A stretch of 32,001 bases of DNA from Casp-Chloro-G3 sp002816715 (lineage in GTDB: Bacteria > Chloroflexota > Dehalococcoidia > Lucifugimonadales > UBA3495), in NCBI GenBank assembly GCA_027623815.1, contig JAQBUV010000024.1:1-32001 (forward strand). Reading direction: 5' to 3'. Below the pieces are notes generated by a model. It was not told where the DNA came from, did not search any database, and worked only from the letters and a program-made list of their open reading frames with translations. Position 1 is the stretch's first letter. Every line of letters starts with the position of its first letter. Made by a program: the position numbers and the translations under genes. This document shows positions 1-7,661 of this stretch, one piece after another.

Positions 1-523
1 GGTCCTTGAACGGCTTCCGTCGATGGAGGGCCGTAGCGCCAAAAAGATTATTCTGCTGTTTCAACCAGCCTTCCTGGGTGTGTAGATTTACTACCGTGCT
101 GGCCGACTGCTTAGAATAACGATTCACCAGCCACTGTTCATGTATCTCGTCTGCTTCGTCGATAAGTGCTATAAGATTTTCCGCTAAGAGGTCCCGGAGG
201 ACTGCCTTACTTACCTTACCATCTATCATGGCTGGCTTAGACGTGACCGCTCGGAGGATATCCAATATCGTGGTCTTGCCGGTTCCAGCTGGCCCGTAGA
301 TAGCCATTATTGGGAACTTCTCTAGATGGGGCAGTGCATAGGTTGCGATAGCGAAATATATCAACGTTCTGGCTTGGTCTTCGTCCAAGGAGGTAGCAGA
401 TCCTATAAGGGCTAAAAGCTCTTGTAATTTATGGGTCAATGTGATAACATCGTTCTGATTAGATGATTTGGCCTCACTAGGTGTTGTCGCACCAGGTGGG
501 GCTATATTTTTGTCATTATCCAT
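1..523 (-). CDS. P-loop ATPase of an integrative element (3' end outside window)
   Basis: The frame is open from the ATG at 523 to the window edge (174 codons), so the C-terminus is missing. It has a clear Walker A motif, GPAGTGKTT (residues 77-85), and a Walker B motif, LIALIDEAD (117-125), so it should bind and hydrolyse ATP. The first 50 residues are polar and Ser/Asn-rich. The layout (P-loop, then an acidic DEAD-like box followed by HEQW and a basic RYSKQ stretch) recalls ATPase domains of primase/helicase-like proteins on phages and genomic islands, such as the DUF3631 or DUF927 type, but I cannot assign a family. Its ATG overlaps the end of the upstream helix-turn-helix gene by 8 bp, so the two are translationally coupled in one operon. 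It is not a transposase: no catalytic triad is visible in this portion. The ATPase call is secure; the role (replication or maintenance of the element) is inference. Confidence 0.8.
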   Translation of the reverse strand, partial: MDNDKNIAPPGATTPSEAKSSNQNDVITLTHKLQELLALIGSATSLDEDQARTLIYFAIATYALPHLEKFPIMAIYGPAGTGKTTILDILRAVTSKPAMIDGKVSKAVLRDLLAENLIALIDEADEIHEQWLVNRYSKQSASTVVNLHTQEGWLKQQNNLFGATALHRRKPFKD

Positions 524-710
524 TCTTCCGCTCCTGTTTCTCTCCGATTAGCGCTTCTACGTCATTTGCGTTGATAAACCACATATTTCCGTACTTCCTG
601 GCTGGAATCTTAGCTTCCCTTACCCACCGCCTAACAGTTTCTGGGTTGACGCCGTATTTGCAAGCGATCTCCAGAACAGTGTAGGTATCATCGGGTCTTT
701 CGCGTTCCAT
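516..710 (-). CDS. Excisionase-like helix-turn-helix DNA-binding protein
   Basis: This is a 64-residue protein. Residues 9-30 (TYTVLEIACKYGVNPETVRRWV) form the helix-turn-helix typical of MerR/excisionase-family binding domains: a start of the type 'tvlEia..yGvn..TvrrWvreGkip', then a short wing ending NMWFINANDVEALI. Proteins of this size next to a tyrosine recombinase are usually recombination directionality factors or small repressors. I chose the ATG at 710 because AGAGGTG lies a few bases upstream; a longer frame to 779 is open but would run through the promoter. The gene is followed by the ATPase with an 8 bp overlap. It is preceded by a near-perfect promoter with a palindrome just downstream of the expected transcription start, which suggests autoregulation. 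Family confidence is good; the excisionase role is inference from context. Confidence 0.82.
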   Translation of the reverse strand: MERERPDDTYTVLEIACKYGVNPETVRRWVREAKIPARKYGNMWFINANDVEALIGEKQERKNG

Positions 711-735
711 GATAGGACACCTCTTAAAATAAATT

Positions 736-760
736 TGGTGAGTTACATATGATCTCACCA
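736..760. promoter_or_regulatory. Palindromic operator candidate
   Basis: TGGTGAG (736-742) and CTCACCA (754-760) are perfect 7-bp inverted arms around an 11-bp spacer. They lie directly downstream of the predicted transcription start of the HTH gene. A repressor bound here would block early elongation or promoter clearance. The HTH protein itself is the obvious candidate ligand, by inference. Confidence 0.55.
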
Positions 761-767
761 TTATCGT

Positions 768-796
768 ATTATACCACATTTAGCTCATTATGTCAA
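768..796 (-). promoter_or_regulatory. Consensus sigma-70 type promoter for the HTH-ATPase operon
   Basis: On the minus strand the -35 box TTGACA (796-791) and the -10 box TATAAT (773-768) are both perfect and separated by exactly 17 bp. TGG precedes TATAAT, giving an extended -10. The predicted start of transcription is near 761, about 50 bases upstream of the ATG at 710. This is the strongest promoter match I found in the window. Confidence 0.8.
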
Positions 797-1321
797 GGTA
801 TTTCGTACCAGAACAAGCTTATATTGGGACGCAATCAGTAATAATATAGTGAGTATAATATGCTTTACGTCACATCATGTGCAGCCTGTTTAAGTGCAAA
901 ACGGGTAACGAGTTCGCACATTTGCCCGTAGGTTGAGGCACAAATGATACGCAAACTTTGGCCGAGACTGAATGCGTGACGGATTCCTGCGAGGCATCTC
1001 AGCTAAGACGAATTATGCCAATTAAACTGTCTTTCCTACGGGATAGTTGTATGAGCGACAGCCGCGCTACACGGTACATGGGTAACGTTACGATGAGCTT
1101 GTGCTGCCGCGTTATTATTGGCCTGGAGGTATAGGGTATGAAACCATGACTCTAAAATGAATGGGTATATCATAGTTACCCCCTCTCTAAATAGCTTCAT
1201 ACTTTCATGCCCATCAATTCCAGTGGAGCATAGAAGCTTTAGATCGGTGGGAGGTAACTTATTGGGCTCCGCCCCATGCCTTGGTGTACCCCCTATCCAT
1301 TTTAGAGTTCAGTCCCTTCAT
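780..1321. other. Non-coding stretch of the integrative element
   Basis: No convincing gene is seen here on either strand. The region is AT-richer than the chromosome to the right. It holds the promoter upstream of the HTH gene at its left edge. An imperfect inverted repeat has arms at 1149-1165 and 1291-1308 sharing an 11-bp perfect core (ACTCTAAAATG / CATTTTAGAGT). The 86-codon frame at 1157-1417 starts inside this repeat, runs into the integrase antisense strand and looks spurious. Confidence 0.5.
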
Positions 1322-2167
1322 TTAGGTGACTATCGACTGATACCGCTTTGCCGCATCGTCAAACGTGTAGGACTTAGTGTAACGATTTACCATTTCCAGA
1401 CTCGACCATCTACCTAATTGCTGTATATCTAGTTCTCCTACCCCTGCCCGCCTCAGAGACGTAGCGAATCCCCGCCGGAAAGAGTGAGCGTTGCATTTGA
1501 TACCTGTCACTTCCTCCAGCCGCCTTAGCATGGTCTGTATGCCGTAAGTGTTGAGGTCAAACAGGTTGCCAGAAGGATTGGACTGGTTGACGTATTGACT
1601 TAATAAGGCTTTGGTCTTGGCCCCAAACACCAGATATCCCTCTTTGTTGCCCTTGCCAAGCACTTTGATTCGACTGTGCTCAAGGTCTAGGTCGCATAAT
1701 TTAATGCTCGCTAGCTCAGAACGTCTTGCCCCAGAATCGGCAAGCAAGGCGATTATTGATTTGTCTCTGGTGTTGGCAACTGCCTCAATCAATTGGGCGA
1801 CTTTTTCAGGAGTAATGGCGTACAGCACTACATCGGGCGTTTTAGGCGCTTGAATCTTGGCTGTGGGATTGTCAAAGTGGTATTCTTCTGAAGCCCATTT
1901 GAAGAAGGTCTTTAGCGCTCTGTACAGGCTGTGTCTACGCCAAGGCTTATCCTCATATACTGATAAGGACATTATGATGTGCTCTTTAGTGATTTGGTTG
2001 ACGGGCAGAGTGACACACTCGACAAACTTTCCAAGGGTGTAGCGAAGCCATTTTTCGCCCTGTTTGGTCAAACCTTTGGTGGCTTTGCGAGTGTTAACAA
2101 ACGTATCTACAGTGGGCTTCCCAAGCAAAAAGTCGTGGGTTCGAATCCCATCGCCCGCTCCACGCAT
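1322..2167 (-). CDS. Tyrosine recombinase / integrase overlapping a tRNA-Gly attachment site
   Basis: This is a tyrosine recombinase (phage integrase family) that would catalyse site-specific integration and excision of the element. Numbered from the ATG at 2167 (281 residues), an N-terminal SAM-like core-binding domain (about 20-105) precedes the catalytic domain. Visible catalytic residues are R148 (in GARRSEL), K172 (LGKGNKEG), H228 and R231 (HSFRR), W254 in the usual H/W position (LGRWSS) and the nucleophile Y263 (VNRYTK). The set is complete, so the enzyme may be active. The first residues, GDGIRTHDFLLGKP, are a translation of the antisense strand of a tRNA-Gly 3' half, so the frame crosses the attachment site. 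The ATG at 2167 lies just outside the tRNA end with GAGGAG close upstream (short spacing). Longer starts at 2194 and 2248 lie further in host DNA. A start inside the tRNA sequence or beyond it cannot be excluded. Confidence 0.9.
   Translation of the reverse strand: MRGAGDGIRTHDFLLGKPTVDTFVNTRKATKGLTKQGEKWLRYTLGKFVECVTLPVNQITKEHIIMSLSVYEDKPWRRHSLYRALKTFFKWASEEYHFDNPTAKIQAPKTPDVVLYAITPEKVAQLIEAVANTRDKSIIALLADSGARRSELASIKLCDLDLEHSRIKVLGKGNKEGYLVFGAKTKALLSQYVNQSNPSGNLFDLNTYGIQTMLRRLEEVTGIKCNAHSFRRGFATSLRRAGVGELDIQQLGRWSSLEMVNRYTKSYTFDDAAKRYQSIVT
2116..2162 (+). other. tRNA-Gly (CCC) 3' fragment, integration attachment site
   Basis: From the anticodon loop TTCCCAA (2118-2124) to the terminal CCA (2160-2162) this is the 3' half of a tRNA-Gly. 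It has a T-arm with stem GTGGG / CCCAT around loop TTCGAAT (2140-2146), acceptor strand CGCCCGC (2152-2158) and discriminator T. The 5' half (acceptor GCGGGCG, D-arm, 5' anticodon stem) is absent, and the 3' anticodon strand does not pair with the bases upstream. That is the pattern left by a tyrosine-recombinase element entering a tRNA gene. The reconstituted tRNA should lie left of the window at the other end of the element, because the chromosome continues to the right of the fragment. Confidence 0.85.
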
Positions 2168-2301
2168 TTTCTCCTCAACCTTGACAACCTTCATATCCTC
2201 TCGCAAAATCAGGGTGTTCTCCAAAGCTACACCATAAAATGGATGCACGGAGGGACGAGCGAATACAGTAGATGCGCAGATAAACGAAAGGAAGTGTTGT
2301 C

Positions 2302-3102
2302 ATGACCACCACCTCTCAAGCCTGGACTGAAGAGACCGTTGCCGTCGCTGGCAGTCATTTGCAGATGATCAAGGGCGGCACCGGCGAGCCGCTGCTCATT
2401 CTCCACGACGAAATGGGCCACCCCGGCTGGCTGCGCTACCATCAGGCCCTGGCCCAGAACCACACGCTGTATATTCCGTCACACCCCGGCTTTGGTGAAT
2501 CGCCAGAACTGGACTGGGTGATGAGCATGCACGACCTGGCGATCTGGTATCTGGGCGCGCTGGACGAGCTAGAATTGGAAGGGGTCAAAGTCATCGGATT
2601 CTCGCTGGGAGGCTGGTTGGCTGCCGAGATGGCGGTGATGTGCCCTCAGCAGTTCCAGAAGCTGGTGTTGGTCGACGCCGCCGGAGTTAAGCCGCCCACC
2701 GGAGAAATCTACGACATTTTCCAGGTGGTGGCCAAGACCTATATTGCCGGTAGTGTGTTGGATACGGCCAGCACCCCTGAATTCCAGCAAATCTGCCCCG
2801 ACGAACCAACACCGGAGCAGGTCGAAGTGTGGGAGAGTTCCCGCGAAGGTGCTTGCCGATTGAGTTGGCGTCCCTACATGCACTATCCGGCCTTGCCCAA
2901 CCTGCTGCCCCGGCTGAGGCGACTGCCCACCCAGATTATCTGGGGGAGGCAAGACCCGATCATCCCGCTGAGCGCGGGCCAACTTTACCACGACTCAATC
3001 CCTGGCTCCCAACTAACTATCATCGACAATTCCGGCCACCGCCCCGAGGTTGAAAAACCCGAAGAGTTTATCAGCGCGGTGCAGGAGTTTTTGCAGGACT
3101 GA
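2302..3102 (+). CDS. Alpha/beta hydrolase
   Basis: This is a 266-residue cytoplasmic alpha/beta-hydrolase fold protein, the first clear chromosomal gene beyond the attachment site. The nucleophile elbow is GFSLGG (S101), the acid is D218 in WGRQDPIIP, and the histidine is H246 in NSGHRPEVEKPEEF, giving a complete triad. The HDEMGH segment (35-40) sits where the oxyanion-hole HG motif is usually found but is not canonical. The length matches the family (260-300 residues). The ATG at 2302 is preceded by AAGGAAG. The substrate cannot be read from sequence; esterase, C-C bond hydrolase or lactonase activity are all possible. The next co-directional genes are a PNPOx-fold protein and a luciferase-like monooxygenase, so a shared catabolic role is likely but inferred. 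Confidence 0.88.
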   Translation: MTTTSQAWTEETVAVAGSHLQMIKGGTGEPLLILHDEMGHPGWLRYHQALAQNHTLYIPSHPGFGESPELDWVMSMHDLAIWYLGALDELELEGVKVIGFSLGGWLAAEMAVMCPQQFQKLVLVDAAGVKPPTGEIYDIFQVVAKTYIAGSVLDTASTPEFQQICPDEPTPEQVEVWESSREGACRLSWRPYMHYPALPNLLPRLRRLPTQIIWGRQDPIIPLSAGQLYHDSIPGSQLTIIDNSGHRPEVEKPEEFISAVQEFLQD

Positions 3103-3237
3103 TTGGCGGTCAGTAACCAAGGGTCGGTATTTGTTGGCGCGGTTTATCTAACGACGGTGGCGTTAAACTTCGGTTGTGCAATTGGACGCCTGGTGATGTC
3201 TGCTTATTAGTATTGATTGAACGATTTGGGGTAAGAG

Positions 3238-3702
3238 ATGCCGTCGCTATCTGAGGATATGAAAAGAGTGGTCAGCGAGCAGCGCTTGGCCTATGTTGCT
3301 ACAGTCTGTCCCGACGGGACTCCCAACCTGTCGCCCAAGGGAACCATTCGGGTATGGGACCACGACCACCTGGTATTTGCCGACATTTGCTCGCCCGGCA
3401 CCCTGGAGAATTTGCGGCAGAATCCCGCCATCGAAATTAACGTCGTCGATACCTTCGCCCGCCGGGGATACCGCTTCAAGGGGCAGGCCAGCGTGGTGAC
3501 TCAAGGACCAGTGTACGAAGGGGCCATGAAGTTGTATGGCAACGGCGAACAAGGCACGCAGCACGGCATCGCCAGCCTGATCAGGGCTATTGTGCTGGTG
3601 GCAGTAGAGCAGGCCCAGGCGGTCATATCGCCGGGATATACTCCAGGCGTGACTGAGGCGCAGATGAAGGAGCAATGGCGGGGCTACTACAACTCGCTGT
3701 GA
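3238..3702 (+). CDS. Pyridoxamine 5'-phosphate oxidase family (FMN-binding split barrel) protein
   Basis: This is a 154-residue protein. The N-terminal half (SEQRLAYVATVCPDGTPNLSPKG, then LVFADICSPGTLENLRQNPAIEINVVD) is the usual FMN-binding split beta-barrel pattern of the general PNPOx-like family. These proteins use FMN, F420 or haem for reduction or oxidation of small substrates. The segment RRGYRFKGQASVV matches the later barrel strands. It is shorter than true PdxH (about 210 residues) and lacks its C-terminal region, so it should not be called PdxH. A plausible ribosome site (GGGGTAAGAG) precedes the ATG. It lies 135 bp after the hydrolase and before a flavin monooxygenase, on the same strand. 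Confidence 0.82.
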   Translation: MPSLSEDMKRVVSEQRLAYVATVCPDGTPNLSPKGTIRVWDHDHLVFADICSPGTLENLRQNPAIEINVVDTFARRGYRFKGQASVVTQGPVYEGAMKLYGNGEQGTQHGIASLIRAIVLVAVEQAQAVISPGYTPGVTEAQMKEQWRGYYNSL

Positions 3703-3754
3703 CCCCTACCCAGATAATTTGGGGGCGGCAAGACCAAGTCTAATCCCCATTACG

Positions 3755-3782
3755 CGTCCTTCGACATGCTCAGGACGAGCGG
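3755..3782. repeat. Palindromic repeat family 2, copy 1
   Basis: CGTCCT (3755-3760) and AGGACG (3772-3777) form a 6-bp stem, followed by AGCGG. The same unit occurs in the opposite orientation at 5357-5389, with a partial copy near 13073. It lies in the gap between the PNPOx-like gene and the flavin monooxygenase and may act as a transcript-end hairpin. Confidence 0.65.
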
Positions 3783-3897
3783 CCCACCGACACGATCTAA
3801 AATCGTCGGACTCCGCCTTCCTAGACAATAAACTGCCCCCAGTGCTAAACTCCGGTTAATCGCCAATACTCAAAGCCAACAATAAGGGGGTGTCGAT

Positions 3898-5151
3898 ATG
3901 CTCATCGGCCACTTTACCGAGCAACCCTGGCAAGATGACAATTCTGGACTGATGGGGACTCAGTCCACCGACCTCAGCATCAGCAACGAGTACTACAACC
4001 CGCAGGTTGGGGCGAAACTTTACAACCGCTACCTGGACGAGAAGGTCTACGCCGAAGAGATGGGCTTCGACGCTGTGATGCTCAACGAGCACCACAGCAC
4101 GCCCTTCTGCATGCAGGGCGTCACCAACGTCGGGGCGTCCATCCTGGCCCGCATCACCAACAAGGTCAAGATAATCATCCTGGGCAACGTTTTGCCCATC
4201 TGGGACGACCCGCTGTGGCTGGCCGAGCAGTTGGCCATGATTGACATGATCTCCGGCGGACGGCTGGTATCCGGCTTTGTCCGGGGCGGTGGCCGCGAGA
4301 GCTACGCCCACAACTCGCCGCCCCATTTCAATCGGGAACGTTTTGAAGAGGCCCACGACTTCCTGATCAAAGCTTGGACCACTCCCGGCCCCTTCCGCTG
4401 GGAAGGCAAGCACTATCACTATCGCTATGTAAACCCCTGGATGCGCCCGCTACAGCAGCCGCATCCGCCCATCTGGATTCCTTCCACGGTCAGCGTCGAG
4501 ACGGTCAAGTGGACTGCCGAGAAGGCCTATCCGCTGGTGCTGCTGGCCACCAAGCTGGAGCCGACCAAAGAAGCCTTCCAGCTTTACCACGACACCGCCG
4601 CCGAGTTTGGGCACAAGTCGGGAACGCAGAACGTGGCCTATCTCTGGAAAGTCCACGTCGATGAGACCGAAGAAAAAGCCGAAGAAGTGGGGCGCAAGTA
4701 CCTCTCTGGCGTTAGCAACCCCTTCCTGGCGGGTAACGAAGGTCAGGTCAACCCGGCCATCATGAGCCTGCCGGGGCATACTTCCCGCACATCGCGGCGG
4801 CTCTCGGCCACCTCCTTTGGCCCGGCGGGCCGCTTCGGCACCAACCGGCGTCCCTACGAAGACCAGGCCGCCGATTTGAGCATCATCTCCGGCACGCCCA
4901 AGACGGTGATCCCCAAGATTCGCCAGGTGCTGGAGTATCTGCGCCCCGGCAGCGTCTTCTTCTGGGACGGCGATGGTGCCATGACCCACGAGGACTCGAT
5001 GCGCAGTCTGCGACTGATGGGGCAGGAAGTTATCCCGGCGGTGCGGGAGATGGCCAAGGAGTTGGACTTGAAGAGTCCCTTTGAGGTTGACACCAAAACC
5101 GGCCAGCCAATCGGGGAGAAAACGCCGGAGGCCGTCGCCGGAGACGATTAG
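3898..5151 (+). CDS. LLM-class flavin-dependent monooxygenase
   Basis: This is a 417-residue member of the bacterial luciferase-like (TIM-barrel) monooxygenase superfamily. These enzymes use reduced FMN or F420 to oxidise organic substrates. Diagnostic segments are EEMGFDAVMLNEHHS (about 53-67), ILGNVLPIWDDPLWLAEQLAMIDMISGGRLVSGFVRGG (strand and loop around the flavin site) and HPPIWIPSTVS. It is longer than typical members (300-350) because of a segment around residues 275-325 and a polar tail ending GEKTPEAVAGDD. The ATG at 3898 follows AAGGGGGTG. It is followed by a repeat and a bidirectional terminator, so its transcript probably ends there. Such flavoproteins are greatly expanded in SAR202-type Chloroflexota, which supports that placement. 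Confidence 0.9.
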   Translation: MLIGHFTEQPWQDDNSGLMGTQSTDLSISNEYYNPQVGAKLYNRYLDEKVYAEEMGFDAVMLNEHHSTPFCMQGVTNVGASILARITNKVKIIILGNVLPIWDDPLWLAEQLAMIDMISGGRLVSGFVRGGGRESYAHNSPPHFNRERFEEAHDFLIKAWTTPGPFRWEGKHYHYRYVNPWMRPLQQPHPPIWIPSTVSVETVKWTAEKAYPLVLLATKLEPTKEAFQLYHDTAAEFGHKSGTQNVAYLWKVHVDETEEKAEEVGRKYLSGVSNPFLAGNEGQVNPAIMSLPGHTSRTSRRLSATSFGPAGRFGTNRRPYEDQAADLSIISGTPKTVIPKIRQVLEYLRPGSVFFWDGDGAMTHEDSMRSLRLMGQEVIPAVREMAKELDLKSPFEVDTKTGQPIGEKTPEAVAGDD

Positions 5152-5192
5152 TCTTTCTAGCCTGATTATCCTGTCAGTCGTGTTTTAATCGG

Positions 5193-5277
5193 TGGCATCC
5201 TCTCCCCTTGTGGGAGAGGAATGAGGTGAGGGGTATCACCCTCATCCCAGCCTTCTCCCATCGAGTGAGAAGAGGCT
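5193..5277 (+). repeat. Triple-hairpin dispersed repeat, copy A
   Basis: One of four copies of an ~85-bp unit made of three successive hairpins: CCTCTCCC / GGGAGAGG, TGAGGGG / ACCCTCA, and CTTCTCCCA / TGAGAAGAG (the last degraded in this copy). It lies between convergent genes, just before a terminator. Confidence 0.85.
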
Positions 5278-5346
5278 AGCCAAACCAATTTAACAACCGT
5301 CAATCCAAGGTTGACCGCTCTTAATATGGTGCCTTATTGAACAACG

Positions 5347-5394
5347 AAAAATAGCCCGCTCATCCTGAATCAGTCGAAGGACGAGCGGGCTATT
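5347..5394. terminator. Bidirectional intrinsic terminator
   Basis: AATAGCCCGCTCATCCT (5350-5366) pairs with AGGACGAGCGGGCTATT (5378-5394), a 17-bp stem with one mismatch that becomes a G-U wobble in the minus-strand RNA. On the minus strand the stem is followed by a run of T. It lies between the convergent monooxygenase (+) and Gfo/Idh/MocA (-) genes. The stem incorporates a copy of palindromic family 2, so a mobile palindrome seems to serve as the terminator. Confidence 0.8.
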
Positions 5395-5417
5395 CTATTT
5401 GTCGGTGAAGTGGTCTC

Positions 5418-6518
5418 CTACCCGGCGTTTACCGCCACCCGCCGTCCCTGATCGGTGGACTGGCGGATGTTGTCGATGAAATGGTGCAGGTCCACCGCCG
5501 TGTCGAAGTTGGGTTCGCAAGACGCTCCGGAGCGAATGGCCTCGCCGAACCGGTAATACATCTGCCCCACATTGAACGGCTCGCCCTGGGGCATCCCTTC
5601 CAGCACGTGTGTGTACTTGGCTGGCACCGCGATGTCCGACAGCTTGTTGTTGCCCTTTGCGCCCTGCAAGTTGACCTCTTTTAGCTGCGGAGAGTCCTCA
5701 GAGGTGGCGATGAGCGTCCCTTCCCGTCCGTACACCTCCATACGCAGACCGCTGCCGCCATAAGGGGTGGTGGCCACGTGCACCGACGCGACGCCGCCGT
5801 TGTCCAGACTGCCGCTGACCAGCACATTGTCCGGTGAAGTTACGTCCAGCAGTTCTTGAGTGTCGGTGGCCAGCCACTGTTTGGCCTGAGTGCTCACCAC
5901 CGACGACACATCGCTGAAGTCGCCCACCACAAAGCGCAAGGCGTCCACTGTGTGTCCGAAGGCGATGGTCAGGGTGTTGGCTCCCAGTTCCACGTCCCGC
6001 TGCCAGGTGCGGTCGGAGACCCGCTGCAACACGCCGCCGCGAATCATGCTGACGTGGCAGGACATGACTTCGCCAATGTAGCCCTCGTCCACCAGGTCTT
6101 TCAGATGCATGATGGCTGGGTTGGCCCGGGCCTGCAATCCCACCATGTTGATCACGCCTTTGCTGCGGGCCAGGTCGGCCATCTCCTTGGCCTCAGCGGT
6201 GTCCTTGCCCAGCGGCCACTCAGTGTAAACGTGCTTGCCCGCGTTCAGGGCGGCCATCGTCGGCTCGTAGTGCGACGGCACTCGCAGCACCACCGCCACC
6301 GCGTCGATGTCAGGGTGGGCCAGCATGTCCTGATAGTTGTCGAAGGCCAATTTGGCCCCGAACATCTTGGCCGACTCTTCGGCGCTTTCCATGCGCGTGG
6401 TGCAGACTCCCATCAGTTCAAACTCCGGGCTGGCCGCCAGCGCGGGTAGATGCGAACGAGGCGCCCAACCTCGATGAATGTTTGCGCCGATCAGACCAAT
6501 GCGAATCTTATCTGCCAT
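5418..6518 (-). CDS. Gfo/Idh/MocA family NAD(P)-dependent oxidoreductase
   Basis: This is a 366-residue protein with an N-terminal Rossmann domain: RIGLIGANIHRGWAPRSHLPAL (residues 6-27) is the dinucleotide-binding turn, slightly atypical compared with GxGxxG. The family motif appears as EWPLGKD (100-106) where most members have EKP, so the usual catalytic lysine is replaced by tryptophan; K105 lies close by. The C-terminal part (about 125-360) is the alpha/beta substrate domain. Members oxidise or reduce sugars, inositols or related polyols. The ATG at 6518 follows GAGGAGGAGC. The gene is divergent from the next monooxygenase and ends at the shared terminator. The substrate is unknown; with the EWP variant a non-dehydrogenase role is possible. 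Confidence 0.88.
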   Translation of the reverse strand: MADKIRIGLIGANIHRGWAPRSHLPALAASPEFELMGVCTTRMESAEESAKMFGAKLAFDNYQDMLAHPDIDAVAVVLRVPSHYEPTMAALNAGKHVYTEWPLGKDTAEAKEMADLARSKGVINMVGLQARANPAIMHLKDLVDEGYIGEVMSCHVSMIRGGVLQRVSDRTWQRDVELGANTLTIAFGHTVDALRFVVGDFSDVSSVVSTQAKQWLATDTQELLDVTSPDNVLVSGSLDNGGVASVHVATTPYGGSGLRMEVYGREGTLIATSEDSPQLKEVNLQGAKGNNKLSDIAVPAKYTHVLEGMPQGEPFNVGQMYYRFGEAIRSGASCEPNFDTAVDLHHFIDNIRQSTDQGRRVAVNAG

Positions 6519-6718
6519 GATTGCTCCTCCTCTCGATATAAGTGGTCTAACTATGAGTTTATACCTGGTTGATGGGATATCCTACCACGGGACGCTGGCG
6601 ATGGACACCGCCGGACAGTCTGGCTGTTGAATAGCCGAAGCTAGTTGACGCAAGATGCCGCAAAAGGGATACTTTCTGCATCTATAAATCAATCAATCAA
6701 CCGACTAAGGAGCTAACC

Positions 6719-7609
6719 ATGCAGTTCGGAGTTGTTTTTCCACAGACTGAGATTGGCCCCGACCCGGGAGCCATCCGCGAGTACATTCAGGCCGCCGAGG
6801 GAATGGGCTACTCCTACATATTCATCGCCGACCACGTGCTGGGCGCAGATCCGGAGCATCACGAGCACGTCCGCAATTCTTATTACACCCACCACAGCGT
6901 GATCCACGAGATATTCACCACCCTGGGGTTCATCGCGGCCATCACCAAGCAGGTGGATTTAATCACCGGCATTCTAATTCTTCCCCAGCGGCAGACTGCG
7001 CTGGTGGCCAAGCAGGCCGCCGAGATCGATATTCTCAGCGGGGGGCGGCTCAAGCTGGGCATCGGCGTCGGCTGGAACCACGTCGAGTACGAGGCCTTGG
7101 GCATGGACTTTCACAATCGGGGGCGTCGCTGCGAGGAACAGATACAGGTGCTGCGGGCGTTGTGGACGAAGGAAGTGGTCAACTTTGAGGGACGCTGGCA
7201 TCACATCACCCACGCCGGACTGAACCCCCTGCCGGTGCAGCGACCGATACCCATCTGGCTGGGCGCGGGCGGCAGCGCAAGTCCAATTCCGGTGGAGCCG
7301 GTGCTGAAACGGATTGGGACAATGTCCGACGGCTGGTTCCCCAGCTTCCCGCCCTGCGATGAAGGACGCGCAGCGGTGGCGCGGGTGCATCAGTACGCCG
7401 AAGCGGCCGGACGCGACCCCTCAGAAATTGGCATGATTGGCCGTCTGCGACTGCCCGGCAAGCAGCCAGAAGACTGGCTGGACGAGATCAAGGATTGGGA
7501 AGAGATGGGGGCCACTCATGTATCGGTGGAGGCCCGGCGGGGCGTGATCGGCGGGGTGGAAGACCACATCAAGGCCATCCAGGAGGCCAAGGAGGTTATT
7601 GGGATTTAG
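6719..7609 (+). CDS. LLM-class (probably F420-dependent) oxidoreductase
   Basis: This is a 296-residue luciferase-like monooxygenase. Characteristic segments are AAEGMGYSYIFIADHV (27-42), TGILILPQRQTALVAKQAAEIDILSGGRLKLGIGVGWNHVEYEALG (about 87-132) and the C-terminal WEEMGATHVSVEARR. The IGVGWN and QAAEIDxLSGGR motifs are shared with F420-dependent subgroups (often annotated TIGR03619), so deazaflavin is a likely cofactor, though FMN cannot be excluded. The length is normal for the family. AAGGAG lies close before the ATG. It is transcribed divergently from the Gfo/Idh/MocA gene, with about 200 bp between them. Confidence 0.9.
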   Translation: MQFGVVFPQTEIGPDPGAIREYIQAAEGMGYSYIFIADHVLGADPEHHEHVRNSYYTHHSVIHEIFTTLGFIAAITKQVDLITGILILPQRQTALVAKQAAEIDILSGGRLKLGIGVGWNHVEYEALGMDFHNRGRRCEEQIQVLRALWTKEVVNFEGRWHHITHAGLNPLPVQRPIPIWLGAGGSASPIPVEPVLKRIGTMSDGWFPSFPPCDEGRAAVARVHQYAEAAGRDPSEIGMIGRLRLPGKQPEDWLDEIKDWEEMGATHVSVEARRGVIGGVEDHIKAIQEAKEVIGI

Positions 7610-7661
7610 GGGGGTGCGTTGACTTAATGGGACTTTGTAAACGACATACCCGAAGGAGATA

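Noticed and set aside
1157..1417. 86-codon frame on the plus strand.
   Set aside because: It starts in an inverted repeat, overlaps the integrase antisense strand and has no protein-like composition or ribosome site.
2168..2248. Long start of the integrase in host DNA (residues before GDGIRTHD).
   Set aside because: Composition is not protein-like there and the closer ATG at 2167 has the better ribosome site. The extension is probably an artefact of the open frame.
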